Positions 8,307 through 16,262 of a DNA stretch of 32,006 bases are shown one piece after another. The translations under genes and the position numbers were made by a program. Location: contig NZ_FOVH01000036.1 of NCBI RefSeq assembly GCF_900115095.1, positions 1 through 32,006 on the forward strand, written 5' to 3'. Within the stretch, counting starts at the first letter, position 1. Each line of letters begins with the position of its first letter. The DNA is from Actinomadura madurae. Its GTDB lineage: Bacteria; Actinomycetota; Actinomycetes; Streptosporangiales; Streptosporangiaceae. The notes under the pieces were generated by a model. It was given only the letters and a program-made list of their open reading frames with translations, ran no database searches and was not told the origin of the DNA.

Positions 8307-9029
8307 TCATTTTCCGGCGGCCGGCGGCCCGCCGTCGCTTTCCCCCGTCCCGTGGGCGGGGGGTGCGGCGGCGTAGCCGCCGAGGCCGTGCTCCAGCAGG
8401 TCGAAGGCGCGTGCGGCGGCGGCGTAGACGTCCTCGCGCATCTCCTCCAGGGTCTCCCCCGCGCTCTTGCGGTCGGCGATGTGCTCGACGAGGGAGGTCT
8501 GCACGGCGAGGATCATCGCGGCGGCGGCGCGGGGGGCGATGTCGCCGGGGCCGGCGCCGGTGTCCTCGGCGAGCAGCCCGGCGAGGTGGTCCTCGGCGCG
8601 GCGGATCATCTCGCGGCTGCGGGCGGTGAGCGCGGGGCTGTCGCGGACGGTGCGGGTCCAGACCTCCGATCCCTCGTGGAAGGCGGTCTGGTAGGAGCGG
8701 GCGTCCAGGCCCTCGAAGAACCGGCGGCGGAACACGGCGGCGGCGCTCTCGCCGGGGCGGCGGTCGCGGAAGTCGCGTCCGGCGGCCTCGATCATCTCGT
8801 CCTGCCGGTCGAAGAACAGGTCCTCCTTGGTCTTGAAGTAGTTGAAGACGGTGTTGACCGACACGTCGGCGGCGCGGGCGACGTCGGCGATGGTGACGGC
8901 GTCGAACCCGCGCGTCATGAACAGGCCGGTGGCGATGTCGGAGATGCGGCGCCGCGTCTGGCGCTTCTTGCGTTCCCGCAGCCCCAGCTCCGGTTCTGTC
9001 CCGGCGCCCGGCAGGTGGTGCTCGCCCAT
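8307..9029 (-). CDS. TetR-family transcriptional regulator
   Basis: A 240-residue TetR protein. The DNA-binding domain is at residues ~22-70: RRRISDIATGLFMTRGFDAVTIADVARAADVSVNTVFNYFKTKEDLF. The C-terminal helical domain probably binds the ligand and ends in a loosely conserved Ala/Gly/Pro tail. I chose the ATG at 9029 because a -10 box TATATT lies exactly 7 nt before it (leaderless); longer upstream extensions read into the intergenic region and look non-coding. It is divergent from the DrrAB-like exporter, the classic arrangement of a repressor of a drug pump. The vWA gene begins 55 nt downstream on the same strand, so read-through into the vWA/ARPP-1 pair is possible. Confidence 0.88.
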   Translation of the reverse strand: MGEHHLPGAGTEPELGLRERKKRQTRRRISDIATGLFMTRGFDAVTIADVARAADVSVNTVFNYFKTKEDLFFDRQDEMIEAAGRDFRDRRPGESAAAVFRRRFFEGLDARSYQTAFHEGSEVWTRTVRDSPALTARSREMIRRAEDHLAGLLAEDTGAGPGDIAPRAAAAMILAVQTSLVEHIADRKSAGETLEEMREDVYAAAARAFDLLEHGLGGYAAAPPAHGTGESDGGPPAAGK

Positions 9030-9036
9030 GCCGGCG

Positions 9037-9076
9037 AATATACCTTCACTGGTGTCACTATAAATTTGGCGTGACT
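9037..9076. promoter_or_regulatory. Leaderless tetR promoter and possible TetR operator
   Basis: On the minus strand TATATT occupies 9042-9037, 7 nt before the tetR ATG. The inverted repeat GTCAC (9054-9058) / GTGAC (9071-9075) lies in the middle of the 94-nt divergent region and is the best operator candidate I see, though short. Confidence 0.4.
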
Positions 9077-9123
9077 GCAAAATTGTGGTTACTCTGTCGG
9101 GCATCGCTCTGAGGGAGGACATC

Positions 9124-10071
9124 GTGATCGAGGCGCGCGGGCTGGCCCGCACCTTCACCGCCGGGCACGGGACGGTCGAGGCCGTCCGCGGCGTGGACCT
9201 GTCGGTCGCGGCCGGCGAGATCGTGGGGTTCCTCGGCCCGAACGGGGCCGGGAAGACCACGACGCTGCGGATGCTGACGACGCTGCTGGCGCCGACCGCG
9301 GGGACCGCGCGGGTCGCGGGCCGCGACCTGCGCGCCGACCCGGCGGGGGTGCGGCGCCGCATCGGCTACGTCGCCCAGGGCGGCGGCACCGACCCGGCCG
9401 TCCCGGTGGCCGAGGAGCTGGACCTGCAGGCCCGCCTGCACGGCGTCACCGGCCGCCGGGCGCGGATCGCCGAGCTGTGCGCGCGGCTGGACCTGGACGG
9501 CCTCGCGGCGCGTCCGGCGGGGTCGCTGTCGGGCGGGCAGCGCCGCCGCCTGGACGTCGCGCTCGGGCTGGTGCACCGGCCGCCGCTGCTGTTCCTGGAC
9601 GAGCCGACCGCCGGGCTGGACCCGCAGAGCCGCGGCAACCTGTGGGACCACGTCCGCTCACTGCGCGACCGCGACGGCACGACGGTGTTCCTGACCACCC
9701 ACTACCTGGACGAGGCCGACGCGCTGTGCGACCGGCTGCTGATCATCGACCGGGGCCGGATCGTCGCCGAGGGCACGCCCGCCGCCCTCAAGCGCCGCGT
9801 CGCCGGCGACGTCGTCACGCTGGCGCTGGCCGACGCCTCGGCCGCCGGAGCGGCCCGCGCCGCCCTGTCGGCGCTGCCGGAAGTCCGCGAGGCCGCGGTC
9901 GCCGGCGGCGCGGTGCGGCTCACCGTCCAGGACGGCGAGAAGGCGCTGATGCCGCTGATGCGGGCGCTGGACGGCGCCGGGGTGGACCTGGCGTCGCTGA
10001 GCCTGGCCCGTCCCACCCTCGACGACGTCTTCCTCGCCGTCACCGGCCGCTCCCTGCGCGACGCCGCCTGA
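9124..10071 (+). CDS. ABC exporter ATP-binding protein, DrrA-like
   Basis: A 315-residue ATPase of the daunorubicin-resistance (DrrA) type. It has Walker A GPNGAGKTT (residues 38-46), signature LSGGQRRRLDVALGL, Walker B LLFLDEPTAGLDP and the H-loop TTHYLDEADALCDR. The C-terminal ~90 residues are the DrrA-specific extension (LSLARPTLDDVFLAVTGRSL). GTG at 9124 is preferred over an in-frame GTG at 9085, because GGGAGGA stands 4-5 nt before it. It drives export through the permease encoded 55 nt downstream. Control is probably by the divergent TetR protein. The exported compound is unknown; hydrophobic antibiotics are typical for the family. Confidence 0.93.
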   Translation: MIEARGLARTFTAGHGTVEAVRGVDLSVAAGEIVGFLGPNGAGKTTTLRMLTTLLAPTAGTARVAGRDLRADPAGVRRRIGYVAQGGGTDPAVPVAEELDLQARLHGVTGRRARIAELCARLDLDGLAARPAGSLSGGQRRRLDVALGLVHRPPLLFLDEPTAGLDPQSRGNLWDHVRSLRDRDGTTVFLTTHYLDEADALCDRLLIIDRGRIVAEGTPAALKRRVAGDVVTLALADASAAGAARAALSALPEVREAAVAGGAVRLTVQDGEKALMPLMRALDGAGVDLASLSLARPTLDDVFLAVTGRSLRDAA

Positions 10072-10126
10072 CCGCCCCCGCTTCCCCCTCCCCCGGCCGA
10101 CCCGCCCGAACCAAGGAGTGCCCCCG

Positions 10127-10900
10127 ATGTCCTCTGCCGCCCGGACCGTGTCCGACACCCGGCTGATCTTCCTGCGGTACATGCGGCAGACGCTGCGCAG
10201 CAAGGTCGCGGTGGTGTTCGGCCTGATGCAGCCGCTGCTGTACCTGGTGCTGTTCGGGCCGCTGCTGTCGGAGCTGGTGGACGTGCGCGGGTTCGGCGCG
10301 GGCAGCGCCTGGCAGGTGTTCGTGCCCGGCGTGCTGATCCAGCTGGCGCTGTTCGGCGCTGGGTTCGCCGGGTTCGGGCTGATCGCCGACCTGCGGTCGG
10401 GGGTGGTGGAGCGGCTGCGCGTCACCCCGGCCAGCCGGACCGCGCTGCTGCTGGGACGCGTCCTGCGCGACACCGCCGTCATCGCCGTGCAGGGGGTGCT
10501 GCTGGTCGCGGCCGGGCTCGCGCTGGGGCTGCGCGCCCCCGCAGGCGGTATCGCCGCCGGTCTGCTGCTGGTGGTGTCGCTGACGGTCGGTGTCGCGTCG
10601 CTGTCCTACGTCCTGGCGATGAGGACGCGCACCGAGGACGCGTTCGCGCCGCTGCTGTCGGCGGTGACGCTGCCGCTGATGCTGCTGTCGGGGATCCTGC
10701 TGCCGATGAGCCTGGCGCCGGGATGGCTGGACGCGCTGTCGCGCCTCACCCCGTTCCGGTACGTGGTGGACGCGGCGCGGGCGGCGTTCCTCGGCGACTA
10801 CGCCTCGGCGGCCGTCGCCGAGGGCGCGCTGGTCGCGGTGGTGCTGCCGGCGGTGTCGGTGTTCCTGGGCGTCCGCCGGTTCCGCGGCGACAGCGCCTGA
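10127..10900 (+). CDS. ABC-2 type permease, DrrB-like
   Basis: A 257-residue membrane protein with the ABC-2 permease pattern: an N-terminal cytoplasmic segment with the amphipathic LIFLRYMRQTLRSK, about six hydrophobic segments, and the conserved PLMLLSGILLPMSLAPGWLDALSRLTPFRYVVDAAR close to the end. It pairs with the upstream ATPase as a homodimeric half of an exporter. ATG at 10127 has AAGGAG 8 nt upstream. Its last ~100 bp overlap the 3' end of the convergent EamA gene. Confidence 0.92.
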   Translation: MSSAARTVSDTRLIFLRYMRQTLRSKVAVVFGLMQPLLYLVLFGPLLSELVDVRGFGAGSAWQVFVPGVLIQLALFGAGFAGFGLIADLRSGVVERLRVTPASRTALLLGRVLRDTAVIAVQGVLLVAAGLALGLRAPAGGIAAGLLLVVSLTVGVASLSYVLAMRTRTEDAFAPLLSAVTLPLMLLSGILLPMSLAPGWLDALSRLTPFRYVVDAARAAFLGDYASAAVAEGALVAVVLPAVSVFLGVRRFRGDSA

Positions 10901-11838
10901 CCCGCCGGCGGCACCGCGGCGCGCTGGGCGATGTAGGCGCCGGTCAGCACGACCGCGCCGCCGAGCATCTGCACGGCGGTGAGCCGCTCGCCCAGCGCGG
11001 CCCAGGCGATGAGGGCGGCGGCGACGGCCTCGGTGTAGCAGATCGCGCCGCCGACCTGCGCCGACAGCCGCTGCAGGCCCGCGACCCCGGTGAGGTAGGC
11101 AAGGACGGTGCTGACGATCCCGATCCAGGCGACGAGCGTCCAGCCGGGCGCGGTGTGACCGGCGACCGGCACGGCCGCGCCCAGCACGTCCCACGGCAGC
11201 GCCCACGGCGCCGCGAGCCCGGCGAGGGCGGCCGCGGCCACGACGCTGCCGGCGCAGGTGATGACCAGGGGGTCGACGCGACCGGTGAGCCGGTCGACGA
11301 TGAGGAAGTAGCTGGCCTGGCAGGCGGCGGCGCCGAGCCCGGCGGCCAGGCCGACCGGGTCCAGCGACAGGCCCGTCCAGACCTGCACGACCAGGGCCAG
11401 GCCGGTCATCGCGATCGCGACGCCAGCCGCGGCGGTGCGGTGCACCGGGGCGCGGCGCACCACCCTCAGCCATCCCAGCACGATGACCGGGCCGCTGAAC
11501 TCCAGCAGGATCGCCACCCCCACCGGCAGCCGGGACGCCGCGACGAAGTAGCACGCCTGGCAGCCCGCGACACCGGTCAGCCCGTAGACGGTGAGGGCGC
11601 GCAGGTGGGGGCGCAGGCCGCGGGCCGCGGCCCGGCCCCGCCAGATCACCGCGGCCGGGACCAGCACCAGCGCCGCCACCGCGATCCGCAGCCAGACCGC
11701 CTGCAGCGGGCCGAGCCCGGCCTCGATCAGGGCCTTGCCGAACGGCCCGGACGCGCCGAAGCACACCGAGGAGAACAGCGCCAGGAAAAGGCCCCACGCG
11801 CGGGTCCGCGCGGCGCCGTCACGTGCGGCGGCGTCCAT
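10798..11838 (-). CDS. EamA/DMT-superfamily transporter
   Basis: A 346-residue protein with two EamA repeats and about ten transmembrane helices (first repeat from LFLALFSSVCFGASGPFGKALIEAGLGPLQ; second from GLGAAACQASYFLIVDRLTG, ending GERLTAVQMLGGAVVLTGAYIAQR). DMT carriers of this type export amino acids or other small metabolites. ATG at 11838 has GGGGG at suitable spacing; a GTG two codons earlier is possible. After the last helix there is a ~35-residue Ser/Thr/Arg-rich tail, encoded antisense to the end of the ABC permease gene; the frame has no earlier stop. It stands alone and divergent from the 987-residue protein gene. Confidence 0.9.
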   Translation of the reverse strand: MDAAARDGAARTRAWGLFLALFSSVCFGASGPFGKALIEAGLGPLQAVWLRIAVAALVLVPAAVIWRGRAAARGLRPHLRALTVYGLTGVAGCQACYFVAASRLPVGVAILLEFSGPVIVLGWLRVVRRAPVHRTAAAGVAIAMTGLALVVQVWTGLSLDPVGLAAGLGAAACQASYFLIVDRLTGRVDPLVITCAGSVVAAAALAGLAAPWALPWDVLGAAVPVAGHTAPGWTLVAWIGIVSTVLAYLTGVAGLQRLSAQVGGAICYTEAVAAALIAWAALGERLTAVQMLGGAVVLTGAYIAQRAAVPPAGQALSPRNRRTPRNTDTAGSTTATSAPSATAAEA

Positions 11839-12066
11839 CCTCACCCCCGGGTCGCGTGGTCCGCCGATGCGCCCACCCCCGGCGGGCTAATGAGCATCCT
11901 TCCATAACGGTCCTTACACGTCGATGGCGCGGGCCCGGGCCGGGGTGGGGGGCGTCGCCCCACAGAGCACAGGCCTGAGCCGGGGGGTGTGGCGGATCGT
12001 CCCCTCACAGAGCGCCGGCCACCTGTCCGTAACGTGCGCGATGCCGGACGAACCGTCCGCTGCGAC

Positions 12067-12079
12067 TACTATTCGCCGG
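12067..12079 (+). promoter_or_regulatory. Leaderless promoter -10 box
   Basis: TACTAT (12067-12072) lies exactly 7 nt before the ATG at 12080, so transcription would start at or next to the A of the start codon. No convincing -35 box is visible. The remaining ~230 nt back to the EamA start show nothing else that I can support. Confidence 0.45.
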
Positions 12080-15043
12080 ATGAGCTGGCAGGCGGCCGGG
12101 GCGGCGCCCGGCGGAACCGGAGGGGGCCCGAGCGGCGACCTGTTCGCCTCGGTCGAGGGCAACGTGCGCGAGCTGGTGGCCTCACCGTGGTGGCAGACCG
12201 CCCCGCCGGCCGACCGCGCGGCCCAGATCGCCGCGCGGATGCTGTGGGGCGCCGGCGAATGGTGGCTCTACGGCGCGTGGGGCCGCTGGTACCGGTGCGG
12301 CCTGGACGGCACCTGGCACCCCTGTCCGCCGCCCGCGCAGTTCGAGGACCGCCGCGTCGCCGTCCCCGCGCCGAGCGGCGCCGGGACACCGCCCGTCCCG
12401 CCGCAGCTGTTCCCGACCGGCCCCGACCTGGCCGCCGGGCGCGTCGCGCCGCTGGGGTTCCTCGGGCCCGTCCCCGACACCGCCGTCGTCGCCCGCATCT
12501 CCCAGGCCCTCACCACCGCGCTGGCGGTCAACCCGCAGCAGTTCGCCCAGCGCGACCCGATGTTCCAGCCCGGGACGCCCAGCACCGTCGCCGCCGCGTG
12601 GGGCGCGCTGCTGTGGTGCGCCGGGTCCCCCGTCGTGCTGACCGAGCACCCGCTGATCGAGTCGTTCATCCCGTTCCTGACGACCTCGGCCGAGCAGCTG
12701 CACTGGATGATGCCGCCCGACTTCGGCACCCTCGCCGGCTACTACGTCCACCGGCTCGGCGCCGGCGACGGCGGCGGCGCCGCCCACATCGCCCGCGTCA
12801 TGTACGAGGTCGCCGCCGGGCTGCAGGCCGACCCGCGGTTCCGTCCCGGCGCCGACGCCCTGGCCGCGGTGACGGCGGCGTCGCTGCGGATGGTCAACCA
12901 GGACCTGGCGACCGTCCGGTACGGGCCCGAGGCGATCCTGCAGGAGTGGCGGCGCCGCTGCCCCGCCGAGTACGCCACCCCGATGGTCCGCGACACCGCC
13001 CCCGGCGAGTACCTGCGGCTGGCCCTGTACGACCTGCAGGAGATCGTCGCGGGCCTGACCGGGCCGCGCCCGGCGGCGCCCGGCCGCGGCCACGACGAGG
13101 TCCGCCGCGCCGGGATCGCGGTGCTGGCGGCCGACCTGCAGGCGGCGCCGGGCGCGCTGCCGGCGCTGCAGCGCTGGCTGGACACCGACAGCGCCCGGAC
13201 GCTGCAGGCGGTGCTGTCGGACCCGGCCAACCCGCTGCGGTCGCTGTGGCCGCGCGACGGCCGGCTCCCCGACACCCTGCGCAGCGACGACCCCGACGCC
13301 CTCGCCGCGCTGCTGTCCACCACCTACACCCTCGGGCTGACGTGGTGCCGGCTGGCGCAGGTGCCGCCGCCGGCGACGGGGTTCGCGGTGCCGCAGGCGG
13401 TCGCGGCGGAGCTGACGTCCCCGGCGATGCACACGCCGCCCTCCACCGACGAGCTGTCGGCGTGGGACATCATCAAGGCCGCCCGCGCCCACATGGCCGC
13501 CGAGCGCGCCACCTCCGGCACCGACCAGCCGGTCGCGCCGGTGCCCGAGCCCGCGCAGGACGCCCCGGGCCCGCCGCCCGCGGTCGCGCCGGTCCCGCCC
13601 CCGGTCGCGCCGGTCCCGCCCCCGGCCGCGCCGGTCCCGCCCCCGGCCGCGCCGGTCCCGCCGCCGTCGGCCCCGGAACCGCCCGCCCCGCATGCGGCCC
13701 GGCCCGCGCCTCCGCCGGAGTCGCCGGCGCCGTTCCCGAGCCCGCAGCCGCCCCCTCCGCAGGAGGCGCCCGCCCCGCCACCAGCCCCTTCGGCGGACCC
13801 GTTCGGCTCCGACACGCCGCCGCCGCGGATCCCCCCGCCGCCCGCTCCCCCGGCGGTTCCTCCGGCGGCGGACCCGTCCCCCGAGGCCTCCGCGGACCTG
13901 CTGTTCGAGGAGGCGCCGCCGACGCGGCGCACGCCTGCCCCCGGCCGCCAGTCCACGCCGCCTCCGCCGCCTGCGCCGCCGGCCCCGCCGCCGGGTCCGC
14001 CCGCGGCCGAGCCCGCCGCACCGGCGTGGCCGCAGGCCGGTCCCGGGCCGGCGTGGCCTTCGGAGCCGCAGAACACGCAGCTGGACGACGCGTTCCGGAC
14101 CCAGCTCGACCCGGGTCCGGCGTGGCCGGGCGCGGAAGCCCCGGCGGCGCCCGCCCCGTCGCCGGCGCCGCACGCGGATCTTCCGCCGCCGCCCGCGCCG
14201 GTGCCGGAGCCGCCGCCCCCGGTGCCGCCGGCGCCCGTCCCCGAGCACAGCCCGCAGGTCGCCGAGGCGTACGGGATCCGGTTCCTGTGCGGCGCCGACG
14301 ACATCGAGCGCGTGGTGACCGAGGTGCGGCGGCGCGGCAAGTGGGCGCGGCGGCTGCGCGGGCAGGAGGTGTCGAGCGCGTCGGCGCCGGCGCTGCTGCT
14401 GATCGGCGCGCCGTCCAGCGGCCAGCGGCGCCTGGCCCGGATGGTGGCGCGGGCGCTGGCGGAGGTGGAGGCCTCCAGCGGCGACGTCCACGCCGTCCAC
14501 GCCGAGGACCTGCGTGAGCAGGGCCCCGACGGGCTGCGCGCCGCGCTGGACGAGCACGCCGGGCACGTGCTGCTGCTGGACGGCCTCGACGGCCTGATCC
14601 TGGACGAGGCGCAGGGCGCGGCGTACGCGTCGGTGCTGTACCGGACGCGGCTGGAGGGCGTGAACGACACCGCGCTGCTGGCCACGTGCGAGCCGGACCG
14701 GGTCGGGGAGCTGTCGGCGGCGTCACCGGAGCTGGTCACCGACCTGCGGGCGGTGCGGCTGCCGGACCTGGCGGCTCCGGAGGCGCGCTCGGCGCTGGTG
14801 CGGCTGCTGGCCGAGGAGCGCAGCCTGCGCCTCGGGTCGGACGCCTGGGCGGTGGTGGACCGCGAGGTGGGGTCGCTGCGCCCGCGCGGCCGGCTGACGG
14901 GCGCGCGGCTGGTGGAGGCCTACCTGGACCGGGCGGCGACGCGGCATCTGGGCAGCGCGGAGGCGACGCAGGCGATCGGCAGCGCGCTGTCGCTGACGGC
15001 GGCCGACTTCGAGGGCCTGGCGGCCGAGCTGTCCGGCCGCTGA
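12080..15043 (+). CDS. Orphan 987-aa protein: Pro-rich linker and degenerate AAA+-like C-terminus
   Basis: I do not recognise this family. Residues ~1-460 form a folded region of unknown type with a Trp-rich start (WWLYGAWGRWYRCGLDGTWHPCPPP). Residues ~480-725 are a proline/alanine-rich linker with four tandem APVPPP(V/A) units. Residues ~726-985 look like a CbxX/EccA-type AAA+ module: a P-loop-like stretch at 776-784 (GAPSSGQRR), a Walker-B-like VLLLDGLD (830-837), a sensor-like LLATCEPDRV and an ARLVEAYLDRA lid-like helix. The Walker A lysine and Ser/Thr are replaced by Gln and Arg, and the Walker B glutamate is missing, so ATP hydrolysis is unlikely. ATG at 12080 is favoured by a -10 box 7 nt upstream. 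No signal peptide or membrane segment is seen. It ends at a terminator and is followed by an HTH-WYL-DinB-like gene on the same strand. A scaffold role is a guess. Confidence 0.8.
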   Translation: MSWQAAGAAPGGTGGGPSGDLFASVEGNVRELVASPWWQTAPPADRAAQIAARMLWGAGEWWLYGAWGRWYRCGLDGTWHPCPPPAQFEDRRVAVPAPSGAGTPPVPPQLFPTGPDLAAGRVAPLGFLGPVPDTAVVARISQALTTALAVNPQQFAQRDPMFQPGTPSTVAAAWGALLWCAGSPVVLTEHPLIESFIPFLTTSAEQLHWMMPPDFGTLAGYYVHRLGAGDGGGAAHIARVMYEVAAGLQADPRFRPGADALAAVTAASLRMVNQDLATVRYGPEAILQEWRRRCPAEYATPMVRDTAPGEYLRLALYDLQEIVAGLTGPRPAAPGRGHDEVRRAGIAVLAADLQAAPGALPALQRWLDTDSARTLQAVLSDPANPLRSLWPRDGRLPDTLRSDDPDALAALLSTTYTLGLTWCRLAQVPPPATGFAVPQAVAAELTSPAMHTPPSTDELSAWDIIKAARAHMAAERATSGTDQPVAPVPEPAQDAPGPPPAVAPVPPPVAPVPPPAAPVPPPAAPVPPPSAPEPPAPHAARPAPPPESPAPFPSPQPPPPQEAPAPPPAPSADPFGSDTPPPRIPPPPAPPAVPPAADPSPEASADLLFEEAPPTRRTPAPGRQSTPPPPPAPPAPPPGPPAAEPAAPAWPQAGPGPAWPSEPQNTQLDDAFRTQLDPGPAWPGAEAPAAPAPSPAPHADLPPPPAPVPEPPPPVPPAPVPEHSPQVAEAYGIRFLCGADDIERVVTEVRRRGKWARRLRGQEVSSASAPALLLIGAPSSGQRRLARMVARALAEVEASSGDVHAVHAEDLREQGPDGLRAALDEHAGHVLLLDGLDGLILDEAQGAAYASVLYRTRLEGVNDTALLATCEPDRVGELSAASPELVTDLRAVRLPDLAAPEARSALVRLLAEERSLRLGSDAWAVVDREVGSLRPRGRLTGARLVEAYLDRAATRHLGSAEATQAIGSALSLTAADFEGLAAELSGR
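13586..13669 (+). repeat. Four tandem 21-bp repeats in the proline-rich linker
   Basis: Units at 13586-13606, 13607-13627, 13628-13648 and 13649-13669. The second and third are identical, the first differs at one base and the fourth is diverged at its 3' end. They are in frame and encode APVPPPV/A from residue 503. Such repeats commonly change copy number by slippage. Confidence 0.9.
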
Positions 15044-15058
15044 CCCCGCCGAGCCCGA

Positions 15059-15090
15059 CCCCGCGGGCCCGATTCCCCTTGCCCGCGGGG
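15059..15090 (+). terminator. Terminator after the 987-aa gene
   Basis: A perfect 10-bp inverted repeat, CCCCGCGGGC (15059-15068) and GCCCGCGGGG (15081-15090), around a 12-nt loop, 15 nt after the stop. It suggests that the WYL gene downstream has its own promoter or depends on read-through. Confidence 0.6.
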
Positions 15091-15116
15091 GATTTGGGCC
15101 CCTGCCCGGCGGCGGA

Positions 15117-16262
15117 ATGTCGGTGGGCGAGGTCACGATGGGTGACGTGGACCGTGTAGACCGGCTGCTGGAGCTCATCGCGGAGCTGAGGGCGGCCTCC
15201 CCCGAGCCGCTCGACCCGGCCGTGCTGGCGGCGCGGCTGCGGGTCAGCGAGCGGACCGTCCGCCGCGACCTGGAGATGCTGACGCACGGCGGGCTGCCGG
15301 TGCGGGCGGAGAAGGGCCGCGGGTACGTGTTGCCCGAACCCGAGGCGCCGGCGCCGCTGACCGAGGCGGGGTCGCTGACGGGCCCGGTGCGCGACACCCT
15401 GGCCGAGGCCGTCCGCACCCGCCGGGTGGTGCGGCTCGCCTACACCGACCAGGCGGGGGCGCGCAGCTTCCGGGACGTGGAGGCGCATGGCCTGGTCATC
15501 GCCCCCTACGGGGAGTACCTGGTGGGGTGGTGCCGGATGCGGGACGGGCCGCGGATGTTCCGCCTGGACCGGATCGGCGCGGCGTTCCTGTCGGGGCGCG
15601 GCGCGGAGGTCCGCGACCTGGACGAGCTGCTGGCGGCGCTGCGGGTGCCGATGCCGCGTCCCCCGGCCGAGCCGGCGCCGCGCGGTCCGGCGGGCGCCGC
15701 GCGGGCGCGGGCGTGGACGCTGGACCGGCTGGAGCTGGTGCGGTCGCGGCTGCGGGACGCGGCGGCCGAGGTCCGCGGCGGCGGCGAGGGGGCCGCGGCG
15801 CTGCGCGGGGTGCTGGGGCATCTGGCGGAGTGGACGCGGTGGCAGGCGGCGGCGATCCGGTCGGCGGCGACCGGCGAGGACCCGGTCCTGGCGGGCCGCC
15901 CGCCCGCGTTCCCGCCCGATTTCGGGCGGGAGATGCCCTATGACGCGCGGGAGCGGATGATCCAGGACGCGATGGCGCTGCGGTCGCTGGGCGATCTGGC
16001 CCGCGACCTGCAGGAGGTGCTGGAGGCGGTGGGGCACTGGGCGGCCGGCTGCGACGACGCGCTGTGGGAGGACGAGCTGCCCGACCCCCGCCCCTACGGG
16101 CCGCCGGGCCCGCCGCGTTTCCTGGCCGACCTGCTGGCGGGCTGGCGCGGCCCGCTGGCCCACATCGAGTGGCATCTGGACCGGCTGACCCACGAGCCGC
16201 CGGTCCCGCCGGGCGACGACGAGGAGGCGTGGGTCGTGGACCGCTGCCCCTTGCAGGCCTGA
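15117..16262 (+). CDS. HTH-WYL regulator fused to a DinB-like domain
   Basis: A 381-residue protein of three parts. Residues ~10-75: a DeoR-type winged helix (LDPAVLAARLRVSERTVRRDLEMLTHGG). Residues ~85-185: a WYL domain (GLVIAPYGEYLVGWCRMRDGPRMFRLDRI), which in other proteins senses nucleic acid or nucleotide ligands. Residues ~195-365: a helical region that looks like a DinB/YfiT metalloenzyme fold, with a possible metal triad His235 (GHLAEW), His349 and His353 (HIEWH). The usual WCX tail of WYL regulators is not seen. The start may be ATG at 15117 or ATG at 15138, which has GAGG 5 nt upstream; the second fits the family start better. It lies 73 nt after the 987-aa gene. The DinB call is by motif reading only; the HTH and WYL parts are firm. 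Confidence 0.82.
   Translation: MSVGEVTMGDVDRVDRLLELIAELRAASPEPLDPAVLAARLRVSERTVRRDLEMLTHGGLPVRAEKGRGYVLPEPEAPAPLTEAGSLTGPVRDTLAEAVRTRRVVRLAYTDQAGARSFRDVEAHGLVIAPYGEYLVGWCRMRDGPRMFRLDRIGAAFLSGRGAEVRDLDELLAALRVPMPRPPAEPAPRGPAGAARARAWTLDRLELVRSRLRDAAAEVRGGGEGAAALRGVLGHLAEWTRWQAAAIRSAATGEDPVLAGRPPAFPPDFGREMPYDARERMIQDAMALRSLGDLARDLQEVLEAVGHWAAGCDDALWEDELPDPRPYGPPGPPRFLADLLAGWRGPLAHIEWHLDRLTHEPPVPPGDDEEAWVVDRCPLQA

Noticed and set aside
5649..8629. Very long frames (over 850 codons) on both strands across the vWA/ARPP-1 genes
   Set aside because: Products are Arg/Pro- or Gly-rich low-complexity strings, typical of out-of-frame reading in GC-rich DNA.
9030..9362. N-terminal extension of the TetR protein into the exporter gene
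   Set aside because: It would overlap the ATP-binding protein gene and the divergent promoters; the TATATT-N7-ATG layout supports the start at 9029.
11924..12079. Upstream extension of the 987-aa protein
   Set aside because: The extra 52 residues look non-coding and would run through the -10 box TACTAT that stands 7 nt before the ATG at 12080.
13550..14250. Repeat-rich stretch as a CRISPR or satellite array
   Set aside because: The repeats are in-frame 21-bp units encoding a proline linker, with no spacers.
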